From NCBI GenBank assembly GCA_019722365.1, contig JADFUC010000563.1:1-64000 (forward strand): a stretch of DNA of 64,000 nt, in the 5' to 3' direction. A model generated the notes under the pieces. The model saw nothing but the letters and a program-made list of their open reading frames with translations. It was not told the origin of the DNA and did not search any database. This document shows positions 23,801 to 33,989 of the stretch, one piece after another (positions within the stretch are counted from its first letter, which is position 1; every line of letters begins with the position of its first letter). Origin of the DNA: Lithospermum erythrorhizon (lineage: Eukaryota; Streptophyta; Magnoliopsida; Boraginales; Boraginaceae). The position numbers and the translations under genes are program-made.

Positions 23801-24061
23801 GTGGTTCGAGTTAGTTGAGGATTCGGTGGAAAGGATCAAGTTGATCTGAGAAAACACGAGGATAGCGGGGCCAGACGGAAGAAATATATTTGATCGTCAT
23901 GGGTGTATTTGTCGCCGAAGTTGGAATCATGTATTTTTTGAGGATATCGCCATGGAAGGAGTAATGCGGTTTGGGAGGAAAGAGTTGAGTTGTTTTTATT
24001 GGGTCTTTCTCGTGATTGTTGAGTTGGGAAATTCGGCGAAATTTTGTGGAGTGAATTATCT
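20881..24061 (+). pseudogene. Gypsy pol, copy 2 (PR-RT-RH-INT)
   Basis: Same order as copy 1. Protease with an ARVLF-like strand and DSGHT (about 21090-21120). Reverse transcriptase with VIVFIDDV at about 22080 followed by RRLYAKFSKC in another frame (22160-22200). RNase H with NGRVISYASQQ (about 22568-22600). Integrase with CIGLEIDFFGGRE marking the FWWPG region (about 23170-23215), PSQTDGQS (23590) and IQTLEDMLDLC (about 23620). After integrase it reaches KGVMRFG (about 23955) and then diverges at once into about 90 bases before LTR3. In chromoviruses about 100 residues ending in a chromodomain would be expected here, so the C-terminus appears deleted. Broken by many indels. Confidence 0.88.
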
Positions 24062-26239
24062 TGTAATAACCCGTTCCGTATAGTCTTATTGTAATATTAT
24101 TTGAAGTTTAGAAATTAAATTATGTTAGAGTTGTGTTTAAGCGAGATATTTTTGTCACCCGGACCCAGCGTGGCTTTTATAGTTATCCAATGCCTTATCA
24201 TCGTCAAAGAATCTTCTTATTTCTTCCGTGAGGGCGAACTCCTCATCATTTCCCTCAAAATTTTCTTCCATTTTAACAAATTCGAGCTTTGGTTAAATTT
24301 TTTCGGAGAGATTCGCGAATTAGATTCTGCGTTTTGAGGTAAGAAAGTTTAAATCTTTTTGGAGTATTTCTTGAGTTTGAGGATGTTGACTTTTTGGGAA
24401 TTCCCAGGTTGACTTTGAGCTTTGATGTTTATTATGTTATAAATTGCCATTTAAGCAAAATTATAGTATAAGGATTTGATAATTATCGATTTATAGGGTT
24501 GAAAAATATTGAGAGTTTAGTTGACTTTTGTTGACTTTTCTAAATGGGTTTAAATGATAGAAGTGTACTCGTGGAGTTTATTTAGGATTGTTTTTGAGGT
24601 GTAAGTTGTGATTTTTGGGTGATTAAGAGAATGTTAGGATGTCAAGTTTCAAGTTGGATAGTGAGAGTTGATTTGTGATTAAAGATGGTTAGAAATGTGA
24701 TGATTAGTTGTTAATGTCGGATATTGGGACCTTTGAAACTAGTAATTGGAACTCGATCATTAATAGGAAAAGGTTCTGCACAATTTCGAAGTTGGAATAA
24801 GGTGATAGGGAAACTTTTTGTTGGATTATTTTTAGGGGGGTATGTCTCGATGTGAAGTTATATATATAGATAGAATGTTATATTACAAGTTGTGTTATAA
24901 GTAGTAATTATAATTTTGAATGTTTTAGGCGTTGAGCGGGATAGGTCATTGTTATGATTCTTGTGAGATTTTGTTTAGTAGCCCAAGGTGAGTATCTATC
25001 TCACGGGTGTTGATTAACTATTTGATTACGGATATGTGTATGTGTATATATGTGATTTTGTGTTGAATTATATGTTGATTATGCATTGTGGGTTGAGTCG
25101 TTACATTGTGTTTGTGGTCTTATAAATTAAATCCGGGTGTTTGAGGAGTTGTTAATTCATTATTAGGAAGAGTTGTATCACAGTTGATGTTTTTCAGTTA
25201 GTTGTTTGTCGGTATCTTTGCTTCGTTCACGAAATGCGATTTGGTGAGTTGCCTCGTACCTAGTAGCGATTCGGTGATTGCCGTGCACTTGTTACGATTC
25301 GGTGATAAACATGTCGGCGAGGCGTAAGTTTCTCCTATGAGTTGAGGTTGATTATATGCGGCGTTAGTTGTAAAACCGGACTTATATTGGGTTGTATAAT
25401 TGTTGAGTTGATACTATTGTTGAGTTGTTGAGTTGATACTATTGTTGAGTTGTTGAGTTGATACTATTGTTGAGTTGGTTGGGTTGTTGAGTTGCCTAGT
25501 TGTTGAGGTTGTGGTGTTGTCATTGTCTGTGGATAGAGTAAAAGATTAGATTGGTTGTGCATGTTGTTATAGTTTTTGCAAGATATCGTATGTTATTGTT
25601 GGTGCCATCATTTTGGATAATTACGCTGGTAACAATTTATGACCATATGAAAATGATAATGAAAGCGCTGACTTTATATTAAGATCCTAAGTTGAATAAT
25701 ATCATATACTACTTATGTCATTATGCGTAACAATTCCTTTTCATACCTTGTGCGTGATTGGAAGTTGATTTCATTCTTGAGATATATATTAACAAGGCGC
25801 GACTTACGCCTGATTCGCTATGGGCGGCAATTTTATTGCTAGCAATGAGGAGTGGCGTTGTTCTTTCGACGGATTTCTTCGGTGTTTGTCTTTGTAGAGC
25901 TTAGGTGAGCGGCGGGTGAGTTGATCTTCCACAGTCTTTGTATTTTGTTGGATCGTGGTTCTTTATGCGTATAGTTGTTATTTGAGATACTTGTTATTGT
26001 AGGTTGTTGTATTGGTCCTTTGAGTTATATTATATTGGTTGTTGTTATGTGGTGAGAATACCACGATGGATTCTTTTTTTAAAAGTATTTTTTGTCGATT
26101 GTATATTATATTTTGAGTTGTTTAAGGCAGGTTTCCTTCAAAATCGAGTAAATCCGTCGTTGGTGACTCACGGTGTCGGGAGATTTGGGGCGATTCTAAC
26201 CTGCAGGGTAAATGCACGGGCACAGGCGGAGTCGTTACA
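24062..26239 (+). repeat. Gypsy LTR3 (complete 3' LTR)
   Basis: A 2178-bp LTR starting TGTAATAACCCG and ending GTCGTTACA. It is the only uninterrupted full copy in this complex and the reference for the others: paired GTTGACTTT at about 24385-24410, minisatellite at 25395-25475, terminal CGGTGTCGGGAG block at about 26171. The short plus-strand frames (24122-24337, 26004-26315) do not resemble any protein. Confidence 0.9.
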
Positions 26240-26639
26240 TGTCGGATGCTGCATTAGATGCATCGACAGTGACTTCATCGGCTTGAGCTTCGTCAAGATG
26301 AACACCATTACTTAGTCTTACGGACAAATATTCCTTTCAAAAGGAACACTCTGCTGTCTTAATGTGAAGATTATTCACCGTGCTTTAGGTATAAGTAGTA
26401 ACATTGTTTCCTTTGGATATCCTATGAAATAGTATTTATCAAATTCCCAAGTATGAGGATTTATCCTTTGTTAATCTCTTAACAAAGACTTTCCTGACCC
26501 CGAATCACAGAAGAAAACTGACTTAGGAATCTTACCGAACCACAGTTGAGGAGTTTTATGGCGACTTCTAATGGGGACAATTTTTTTAAGAGTAAAGTAT
26601 CAAAAGCTTAGAGATTTTATATCCGAAGTTCATGAAATT
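26240..26639 (-). other. Outer copia interior resumes, integrase-RT linker
   Basis: Collinear with about 8575-8950 of the inner copia element, for example GCATTAGATGCATCGA and GGATATCCT-containing blocks. It is part of the decayed pol on the minus strand with no legible motif of its own. The open frame 26004-26315 crosses the gypsy/copia junction and is not a gene. Confidence 0.65.
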
Positions 26640-27135
26640 GGAATCAGGATAAGGCTCCGCCAGCAAGCAGAACAGCGTGGCGTTCGATTTCTCCTTTGGA
26701 CAACAGCGAATTATCTTTGTGGGCGTTCATAGCTGGAGTGAGTTCGAAATGATACCGCCTTGCTCTCAAGATGAGTATTGAACACGTGACTGAATATTCC
26801 CTTTCTATCGGACCGGAGGAATCTTTATTGTCTTGTTCAAGCTGGTTTTGTACTTTATTTTGGGAACTCCTTGTTCTCGAAGGACTCGTGTTTATGTGTC
26901 TCATCGGATACACAAAATCGTATCTCTTGTAATCATCGGTAAAATGTAATGAAGTAGTTATAGCTTACTCCTCTTTGCCAGATGTGTTCATTGGCCTTGT
27001 CCCCGTCGGTGTGTATGATCCCCGATAAATCAACTTTTGCCGCTTTCATTTAAGCGGTGAAGGCATTTTAGTCATTTGCCCAAAGGCAAGATTCACAACT
27101 TATCGTATGATTCATAATCGAAACCTTCAAGTATT
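26640..27135 (-). pseudogene. Outer copia integrase remnant
   Basis: Collinear with 8919-9410. On the minus strand 27125-27050 reads ESYDKL then ILPLGK and KMP-like pieces, the zinc-finger tail and LGKMTKMPFTG region of copia integrase. IHTD-like and GGY-like segments follow, then the LRSD...LTP region around 26830-26700. It carries different small indels from the inner copy, so the two decayed independently or were differently mis-called. Confidence 0.8.
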
Positions 27136-27349
27136 CCACCGAATTAGGTTTTACGTCGGTTCTCGTTAATGTGACTGATGCAACGATACCATAGGTATGT
27201 TTGGTTTAAGTCGTTGCAGCTTATTCCATTTTGGTTTATGTTATATGACTGGAGTAATCATGTCTAAAGCATTATAGACCATTTTTGAAGGGAGGCGGTA
27301 CCAAACCTTGCCTCGTTTCTGGTGATCCTAAGTGTCGGGATCTATTGAA

Positions 27350-28421
27350 AATGAAAAACAATCATTATTCAAAAGCGAGGAAACATAAATAATATTCTGC
27401 CCAATTGCGGGGTACATAGTAAACCGGAGAATTAAGTTCAAAAACAAAGCGTGGAGCAAATTTGGCAACGAATCACAAAGAGCGCAACACTTCATTAGAT
27501 TTCCCCAAATCCATTTTCCCCTACTAGTCTCACAACTTGAGATTTGCCTATTTTGACAAATATGAGAACCATGACGGTGTCTGGCATACAGTAAATTAAG
27601 TTGTCTGAGCTTCAATAACATAAATAATCTTTATGCTTGGTGATTATTAAACCATTTTTCTACTTTGATTGAAATTCCCTCGAGGTCCTTTCCATTGACC
27701 GCAGGTTTGCAATAGTGGCGGATGTAAATGCGAGAACACACTTGCCGCCTGCAATGCTGCGACTTTTTACATTGACGGCGTCGATAGAAATGGAAGGCCC
27801 TCTTTGTTCGTATCCAAAAATTCATTAGCATCGGCCAGTAGTTGTTGTTTATGAATCTGTGAGGGCTTGATGGGCCTTGAACTTGCTATAGCCTTTGATG
27901 TACTTAGACATATCGGGTAGGCGAGATCTAAATGGTGATAAAGAACTCTAGCTTGGGGGCATCGTATCAGGAAGGATGCAATGACTTGGCGAGGTCCGTA
28001 CTTTCGAAGTCTCTTGTCGGAAGCTATTAAGTATTTAGAGGCTACCGGTCGATGAGGGCAAGGTTGGATTCTCGTATTACATGCGCTCCTTAGGATTCAC
28101 TTTCGAAACATCGATAAATATCATACACATGATACTCGTAAATACGAGGGGCTTGAAACCGGCTCCGTCGAGGTAAGCATAAGACCGCATTCATTTAAGA
28201 GTCCTTCTTATGCAACTCGTATTTCTTCGATACCGCATCGGTGTCCCGGAAGGTCTTTAGGATTTCACTTTATACAAGGCGTGATATTCGATCAGGTGCA
28301 ACTTGAAGAATGACGCTGACTCGAGACAACGTCTCAAAGTTTGCGCCCATCATACATGTGGCGAGTTAATATAGTTTTGAAGAAAGCGAGTTCTAGGGTC
28401 GATAGTAGTAGTGTTAGCCAT
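27350..28421 (-). pseudogene. Outer copia gag/protease remnant (weak)
   Basis: The minus-strand ATG at 28421 opens MANTTTI, corresponding to 10766 in the inner copy. Frames at 27328-27621 and 27631-27831 fall in this region; the latter is rich in basic residues and cysteines, but no proper CCHC pattern is visible. Gag is assigned by position and collinearity only. Confidence 0.5.
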
Positions 28422-30487
28422 TCTGATTATACAAGAATAAGTAAATAAAGACAAACGAGAATGGGTAAACTATCATGCTAAATACTTACAAATAAATTGT
28501 TAAAAGAAAATAGTAATAATTGAAATCTATGAAAATATATTAGTATCGAAGATCTATTATACTTAAATTCAAGCAATGACCTTTGCATACATTTTGAATC
28601 GATATAATAGTAGGTTAACAACGATTATGTAGAACTTCTACATAACTCTTGTGTCACTTCAGCATCTGCTACAAAGATGCTACCCAGCATTGTATGTCTA
28701 AAGAAAAACCGGGTTACTTATGCAATTAAAATAATTACTTGGATTGATCATAAAACCCCATGGCGTTGGTAAAATCACTTGACATGATCCAAGTTTAATC
28801 ATGTCAAATGCAACGTTGCTTTGAGTCGTCGCGGTGTGCCTAATTGATTCTTGTAGTATAAATTGACGATACTTTGCTTAAATTTTGGTGGTGAGATTAT
28901 TATTATTTTGTTTTCATTTACTCGTGCATACTATTAATCAACTGATACATGCTGACATGAAAAATAAAACAAGTAATGCGCATTCAAGAGATATACGATA
29001 TGACCTAGAACTATTATAAGTATTTATCAAATCTTAACATAGAGATCCCCAGTGCTTTGTATCTCGTACTTGGATCAACCGAGGTGCGAGTACGCCGCGT
29101 GAAATGATCTTGATATCTTCGGCATTCTGATATTTATATAGTAACCCGTCTTAGGCGAACTGCGAAGCTTGTGGGTAAAACAATAAATAAATAAATACAA
29201 GAAAATATGACTCGGAAAGATTAATTTCTGACGTGCAGTTCGTGGAGCCGAAAAAATAAATAAATAGATATATCATATACGCTTCATTCGATCCACCCCG
29301 TTACAAAATATAGGCACTTTATTAAATCATATAAATGAACTTAAATATTTGAAATGCAATTGGAAAATGCATGTTTGTAATTATCAAATTAAACTAATCC
29401 GTATAATTTACACGTAATAAAAAATTAATTAATAAGCTTCAATTATCACTCTGGCATGTCAATTAATTATTACCAATAATTATTAACATATACATATTGT
29501 AGAAAATATTTATCACAAATATATTCTAAAATATTAAGTAGTGAAATTGTTACCGTAATTGTTATATCGCTTTTAAATTAATTTAAAAAGATATAGTATA
29601 AAAAATTAATTAATTATCATCCACATAATTAATTACAATCAACTAGGTGATTAAAATGAAGCAAATAATCAATAAAAACCCGATATAACTAGTCCTTAAT
29701 TTTAGAAAACGAAATAAAGATAAATTCGAATTAGGTTTTTCAAAAATTAAGAAGCGTAGCGTCATGATGGGCTCGGGCGACCGACCCTCTGATAGCCGAC
29801 CGTGACGGTAGCGCCCGCCGCCGTGTAAGGAATCGTCGTCAGGCCATCATTTGGTACCAAAATCGACGTCCGAGCCTTAGGGGCCAGCAAATAGAGATCG
29901 CGGGGAAGTCGATCGACGATTTATGGTAATATCCCATGTTAACTTTCGGTTTCGATTTAATTTGTTAGTTTGTAAAAATCATTTTTGACTTTAACAATTT
30001 CAAAATTGTTATGAAATTCAAATAAATTAAAATTCATAGACTTTTCTTGAACAAATCCCCACTAAATGGATAAAATAAAATAAAATGTTCTTTATTTAAT
30101 TATTAATTAAGCAGTCCAAAAAATCTCAAAATTATTTTGAGGCACTTAAAAATCAAAAATATGAAATTTAATACAAATCTTCTAGGTGCTATCTGCATTC
30201 AGGAAAAAATTAGTTTGTAATTTTACAAAATTTACACATCCAAAATATGTTTTGCTTGTTTTGAAACTAATGATAAATCATCCTTTTTAATTTATGAAAC
30301 AAATCCATGTTAACAAAATTTTGATAATACATCATAAGTAAACTTATAACACATGTGTAAATCAATAATCAAGAACATGGTGATTTATTCTCATAAATAT
30401 ATTTATCAATTAAATATATGAACAAGAATAATAAATAAAATTGATAAAAAGCAATAATAAAATAAACAATGTAAAAACAACTTTAAT
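28422..30487 (-). other. Long AT-rich copia leader (outer element)
   Basis: Collinear along its length with 10767-12797; shared words include AATTATTAATTAA-type blocks and the CACATGTGTAAATCAATAAT block near 30350. No gene is seen. Confidence 0.7.
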
Positions 30488-30501
30488 TTGGCTCGATACC
30501 A
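30488..30501 (-). promoter_or_regulatory. Copia primer-binding site, outer element
   Basis: TTGGCTCGATACCA on the plus strand reads TGGTATCGAGCCAA on the minus strand: the tRNA-Met complement with one base lost. It sits two bases inside the 5' LTR start at 30504. Confidence 0.82.
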
Positions 30502-30503
30502 CT

Positions 30504-31369
30504 TGATGGAAAATCACCATGGATATATGAGTATAAATAAAATCGTAGATACAGGATCTTAAAGTGCTTTATATTGCATTTTAAAAATACACATGTCTGA
30601 TATATAAATAATAAGAGTGAATTCTGATACGGCGGTAAATTCCACCAATAAATCCCACGAGCACCAAATTCACAACGTGAATTTGACTCCTCAGCTCCTT
30701 GTTGTAATATCCATTAGTATGATATCTACAGTTAATCGCAGCACCGGAGAGGTTGAATCGAAGCAGTTTTTCTTTAGTAAGCGAGGTTGAGCAAAGCAAA
30801 AGCGAAATTTCTTGGGGAGAAAATGGAAACTAAGGGGAGGCGGCTTTAGGGTTTTTGATGAAATTATTATTATTCATGAAAACCCAGCACTTTACTTATA
30901 TAGGGCTGGAGTTAAAAGCAAGGCCGATAAGCGGCCGTTAAGTATTAGTTCGTTAAGGCTATTGTGAGTTCTTTAATGAGTTGGTATTTAATTAGGCTGG
31001 TAGTAGTAATGAGTCAAATATCAATAATCTTTTCGAGTTATTGATAAATATTAAAAATTACCAGAACGATTAAATAACTGTTGGCGTGATTACATTGTTG
31101 TCGATATTACGTAAAATGTAGAACCTTGTAATTGAAAATACATTTCTCAGTGCTCTGATTATTGTTCATCGTGAAATATAAGTCAGCGTCATTTGTATGT
31201 GTGTGACACTTGAGCTCGAATAATAGTAGTTGTATAATAATAATAATTGACAATTACTTATTATTATAACGATTAATAGTAAGATACGAAATGTTCAAAA
31301 AACACTTAAATTATCGCGAGAACCCAGCTAGTAATTTACATATTTACTTAGTTGAACACTAAGTTCGAT
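30504..31369 (-). repeat. Copia LTR D, left part (5' LTR of outer element)
   Basis: Starts TGATGGAAAATCACC and carries the family landmarks, including the minus-strand TATA-like motif (30895-30904) and the AATAATAATAATTG block (about 31240). It breaks at 31369 (GTTCGAT) and resumes at 33899 (ACGATAATCACG). The intact copies read continuously there (1972-1984: AAGTTATGATAATC). Confidence 0.88.
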
Positions 31370-33898
31370 TGTAATAACCGTTCATTATTAATATTATGAG
31401 TATACTAGTTGCTTTCGATTGGAGTATTTAGAATCGGAAATTTTCAAAAGTTGAATCGTTGGAATCTGACGAATCGATCGGAGTTGGTAGTGCGATTGGT
31501 ATTTAAGATTTTAAAGTTGTAATGGAATGGTATAATATTATTTGGTGGATTAGAAGTTAAATTTATATTAGAGTTGTGTTGTTAAATCAGAGGCGAGAAT
31601 TGGTAAGCCAGAGCGAGCGAGCAAGTTTTGGGAATATTTTGGTGCGGACCGCGGCCTTTTTATTCTTATCTCCTTATCGTAAATCCGACACAAAAAACAC
31701 AACTCACTCATCACGCATGGCGAAATGGTCCTTACACTTTCAAAATTTTTCTTCCAATTTCTACCATGGAATTGTCGCGTAAAATCAAAACAAGCGTGGG
31801 AATCCCTCTCCTCATCATCCTCATCACATCTAGGTAAGCTAGATTGAATGTTTTGGGTTATTTCTTGAGTTTTGGAAGAGTTGACTTTTAAGAAATTTTG
31901 TTGACTTTTAGATCTTGGATATATTATGGTATAGAAATGTTATCTGAGTATCGGTGAGGGGATTAGCGATGATTTTGAGTAGTTATTGGGGTTAGAAAGT
32001 GGTGTAAGTGTTATCTTGACTTTTATTGACTTTTATTAAATTAACTTTAAATTGTAATATGAGATCAAAGGACTTTAATATAGTTGTTTTGGGTATGGAA
32101 TTATTGGTTTGGATGTGGATAGGCAGAATTTTAGTTGAGAAAGTTGGGGAAAGTTCGTATAGCCTTTTCGTGATTTAATTGGAGGTTGTATTTAATGGAT
32201 TAATTAGTTGTTAAATGATTGTTTGATTGGTTAAATGTACTTAAGGTGTGATTGTTGGGGTATTAAGGTACGGATCGAATATTGAGAATGTAATATGTTG
32301 GAATGTTAAAAGGGTATATCAATCTTGGGGATAGGACGATTGCTAAGAGTTGTAAATGGGAATTGTGAGACGTGGTATAACACTCGGGATATATATAAAT
32401 ATTAAGAGAGGTTATTCTACGAGATGTGTTATAATGTATAATTTCTTTGAATAGGAGTTGAGCCTGGATCTAGCACAGGCTAGCATAGAGATATCATTAC
32501 TACTTTTTGAGCTTCGAGGTAGTCTGAATCTCACGATGGGGACACTATTATATATTATGTTATATTTTTGCATGTGTTATCTTAGGATTGATACATTATG
32601 TGTATTGTGTGATTATGATTGATCTTATGTAAACTTTGATTTATGATGCATAGTATGAAATATGGCGAGATTTGATTGACATTATGAGATAACTATGATT
32701 ATGAAGTATGTTATGACATAATTGAGATTATAGAGTTACATTATGAGATAGTTTTGGATAAAATTAAGTATTATGAAATTGTGTGCGGTATTGTCTTTAT
32801 GTATTAATTTGTGTCTTTGTGTGTGTGTGGTAATGCGAGATGTGCTTGATTGTTTTATGTGTTATTTGCGGGCGGTGGTGACCCCGACCGGGGAGGTTTG
32901 GTGTGGTGTCATGTGTGGGTAGCCAGGTGGATTCGGGAGGTTTGGTGTGATATGCGCGTTGAGGGGTGTAGCCTCGGTCGGGAGGATGGTGGTGGAGGCT
33001 TCCCCAGTCGGAGTTACTTGGAGGTGGATTCTACGTGTGTGTATTATTTGGAGGTGGATTCCTCGTGTGTGTGATATTTGGAGGTGGATTCCTCGTATGT
33101 GTGTATTATTTGGAGGTGGATTCCTCGTATATTGTGTATTATTTGGAGGTGGATTCCTCGTATATATGTATTATTTGGAGTGGATTCGCCGTATGTGTAT
33201 TATACGTGGAGGTAGTTCTCGACGATGACTTTGTGTGTGTTGGTGTTTCCACGAAATGAATATGCATTAGCTATGGGTAAAATCTCATGTGTAAGCGATC
33301 GTGTAACATTGTATGAGAGAAATCTATGTGATATGTGGGCAGGTTATTTATTAAAGTACTACGATTAATATGCGTGCATACTTAGTATATTTATATATAT
33401 ATAAGCGTGAATATATATATGATGGAATCGATGATTGGTATTTGTATTCACTTCGAACACAATAGGCGACTCGCAATGCATGGGCGGGCGTTTCATGCAC
33501 AGTTCTAGAGGTTGTCCTTTGAGGTTGTTGAGAGCTGCGTTGATAAGTGCAGATTGAAAGATCGTAGATAGCGGTGGTGGCGTAGGAATTCCTCATCCAG
33601 TCATTTCTGCTTGTGTTGTCGATTTGTATTTTGTTAGACTTGTGTTTTGTGTATTTCATTGAGAGTGCAGTTTGTCATACTTTCACTACTTCAGTCATTT
33701 CTCTTTTGTATTATGTCGTTAGATTTGTTTTGTGTATATGTTAATTTAGTTCGCATGATGGACAAAAAGTGTATTTTTATGATTATTAATGTCCAAATGA
33801 AGTCTTTTTATGTTGTTATCCATCGATCGGTGACTCACGGGGTATGCGGGTTGTTGATGACGCTTAACTTTCGAGGCGACATTTAGGCGGTCGTTACA
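31370..33898 (+). mobile_element. Solo gypsy LTR inserted in copia LTR D
   Basis: Starts TGTAATAACCG and ends CGTTACA, with flanks TCGAT and ACGAT (four of five bases matching) as a target-site duplication. It is a diverged relative of the gypsy LTRs at 2929 and 24062. It shares AATATTATTTGG with AGAGTTGTGTTGTTAAAT (about 31530-31585) and the paired TTGACTTTT motifs (31880-31910). No gag-pol accompanies it, so the element was probably lost by recombination between its two LTRs. At 2529 bp it is longer than its relatives, partly because of a private tandem array (33015-33215). The open frames at 31576, 32850 and 33035 lie within it and are not genes. Confidence 0.88.
33015..33215 (+). repeat. 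~36-bp tandem array in the solo LTR
   Basis: About five to six units of a GGAGGTGGATTCCTCGT core followed by a GT/TA-rich ATGTGTATTATTT spacer, differing mainly in the spacer. It creates artificial repetitive open frames in all three plus frames. No similar array occurs in the other gypsy LTRs, which carry a GTTGAGTTGATACTATT array instead. Confidence 0.85.
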
Positions 33899-33989
33899 AC
33901 GATAATCACGTTTAACTGTTGAAAAATGAATTGATACATGATTGTCATGACGAACAATAAATGGAATCAATTCATCATTGATTTCAGCA
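33899..33989 (-). repeat. Copia LTR D, right part
   Basis: Resumes the 5' LTR of the outer copia after the solo-LTR insertion: CATGATTGTCATGACG, AATAAATGGAATCAATTC and ending GATTTCAGCA. It matches the right ends of LTRs A-C. Confidence 0.88.

Larger units (their letters stand above)
2929..26239 (+). mobile_element. Ty3/gypsy tandem complex: LTR-int-LTR-int-LTR
   Basis: Three LTR copies alternate with two gag-pol interiors in the same orientation: LTR1 (2929-5084 plus 13799-13911), interior 1 (13912-18205), a 5'-truncated LTR2 (18206-19602), interior 2 (19603-24061), LTR3 (24062-26239). Each interior starts with a TGGTATC-type primer-binding site and runs gag, protease, reverse transcriptase, RNase H, integrase, which is Ty3/gypsy order. 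The integrase and RNase H motifs fit the plant chromovirus group. The flanks TGTGA (left) and TGTCG (right) sit where the inner copia copy reads TGTGTGGGATACTGC, so a single insertion site for the whole complex is likely. Such arrays can arise by unequal recombination between LTRs; an assembly artefact is the alternative. Confidence 0.85.
1086..33989 (-). mobile_element. Outer Ty1/copia element, full span including nested insertions
   Basis: Two copies of one LTR (1086-2065 and 30504-31369 plus 33899-33989) bracket an interior with a primer-binding site next to the right LTR. The interior reads leftward: leader, gag, integrase, part of reverse transcriptase. That is Ty1/copia order on the minus strand. 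The interior is cut at 2928/26240 by a gypsy tandem complex, and the right LTR is cut by a solo LTR. Rejoining 2928 to 26240 restores collinearity with the uninterrupted sister copy around 8570. About 1.4 kb corresponding to 6100-7540 of the sister copy (RNase H and 3' untranslated region) is missing next to the left LTR. Possible target-site repeats are weak (about TTTTA before 1086, TTCTA after 33989). Confidence 0.85.

Noticed and set aside
33015..33215. Possible CRISPR-like array
   Set aside because: The spacer parts are variants of one another, not unique sequences. There are no cas genes, and the host is a plant nuclear genome. It is a tandem minisatellite.
33035..33259. Repetitive Gly/Trp/Val-rich frames resembling a repeat protein
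   Set aside because: The repeats come from the 36-bp tandem array and are open in all three frames, as expected for a non-coding minisatellite with no stop codon in the unit.
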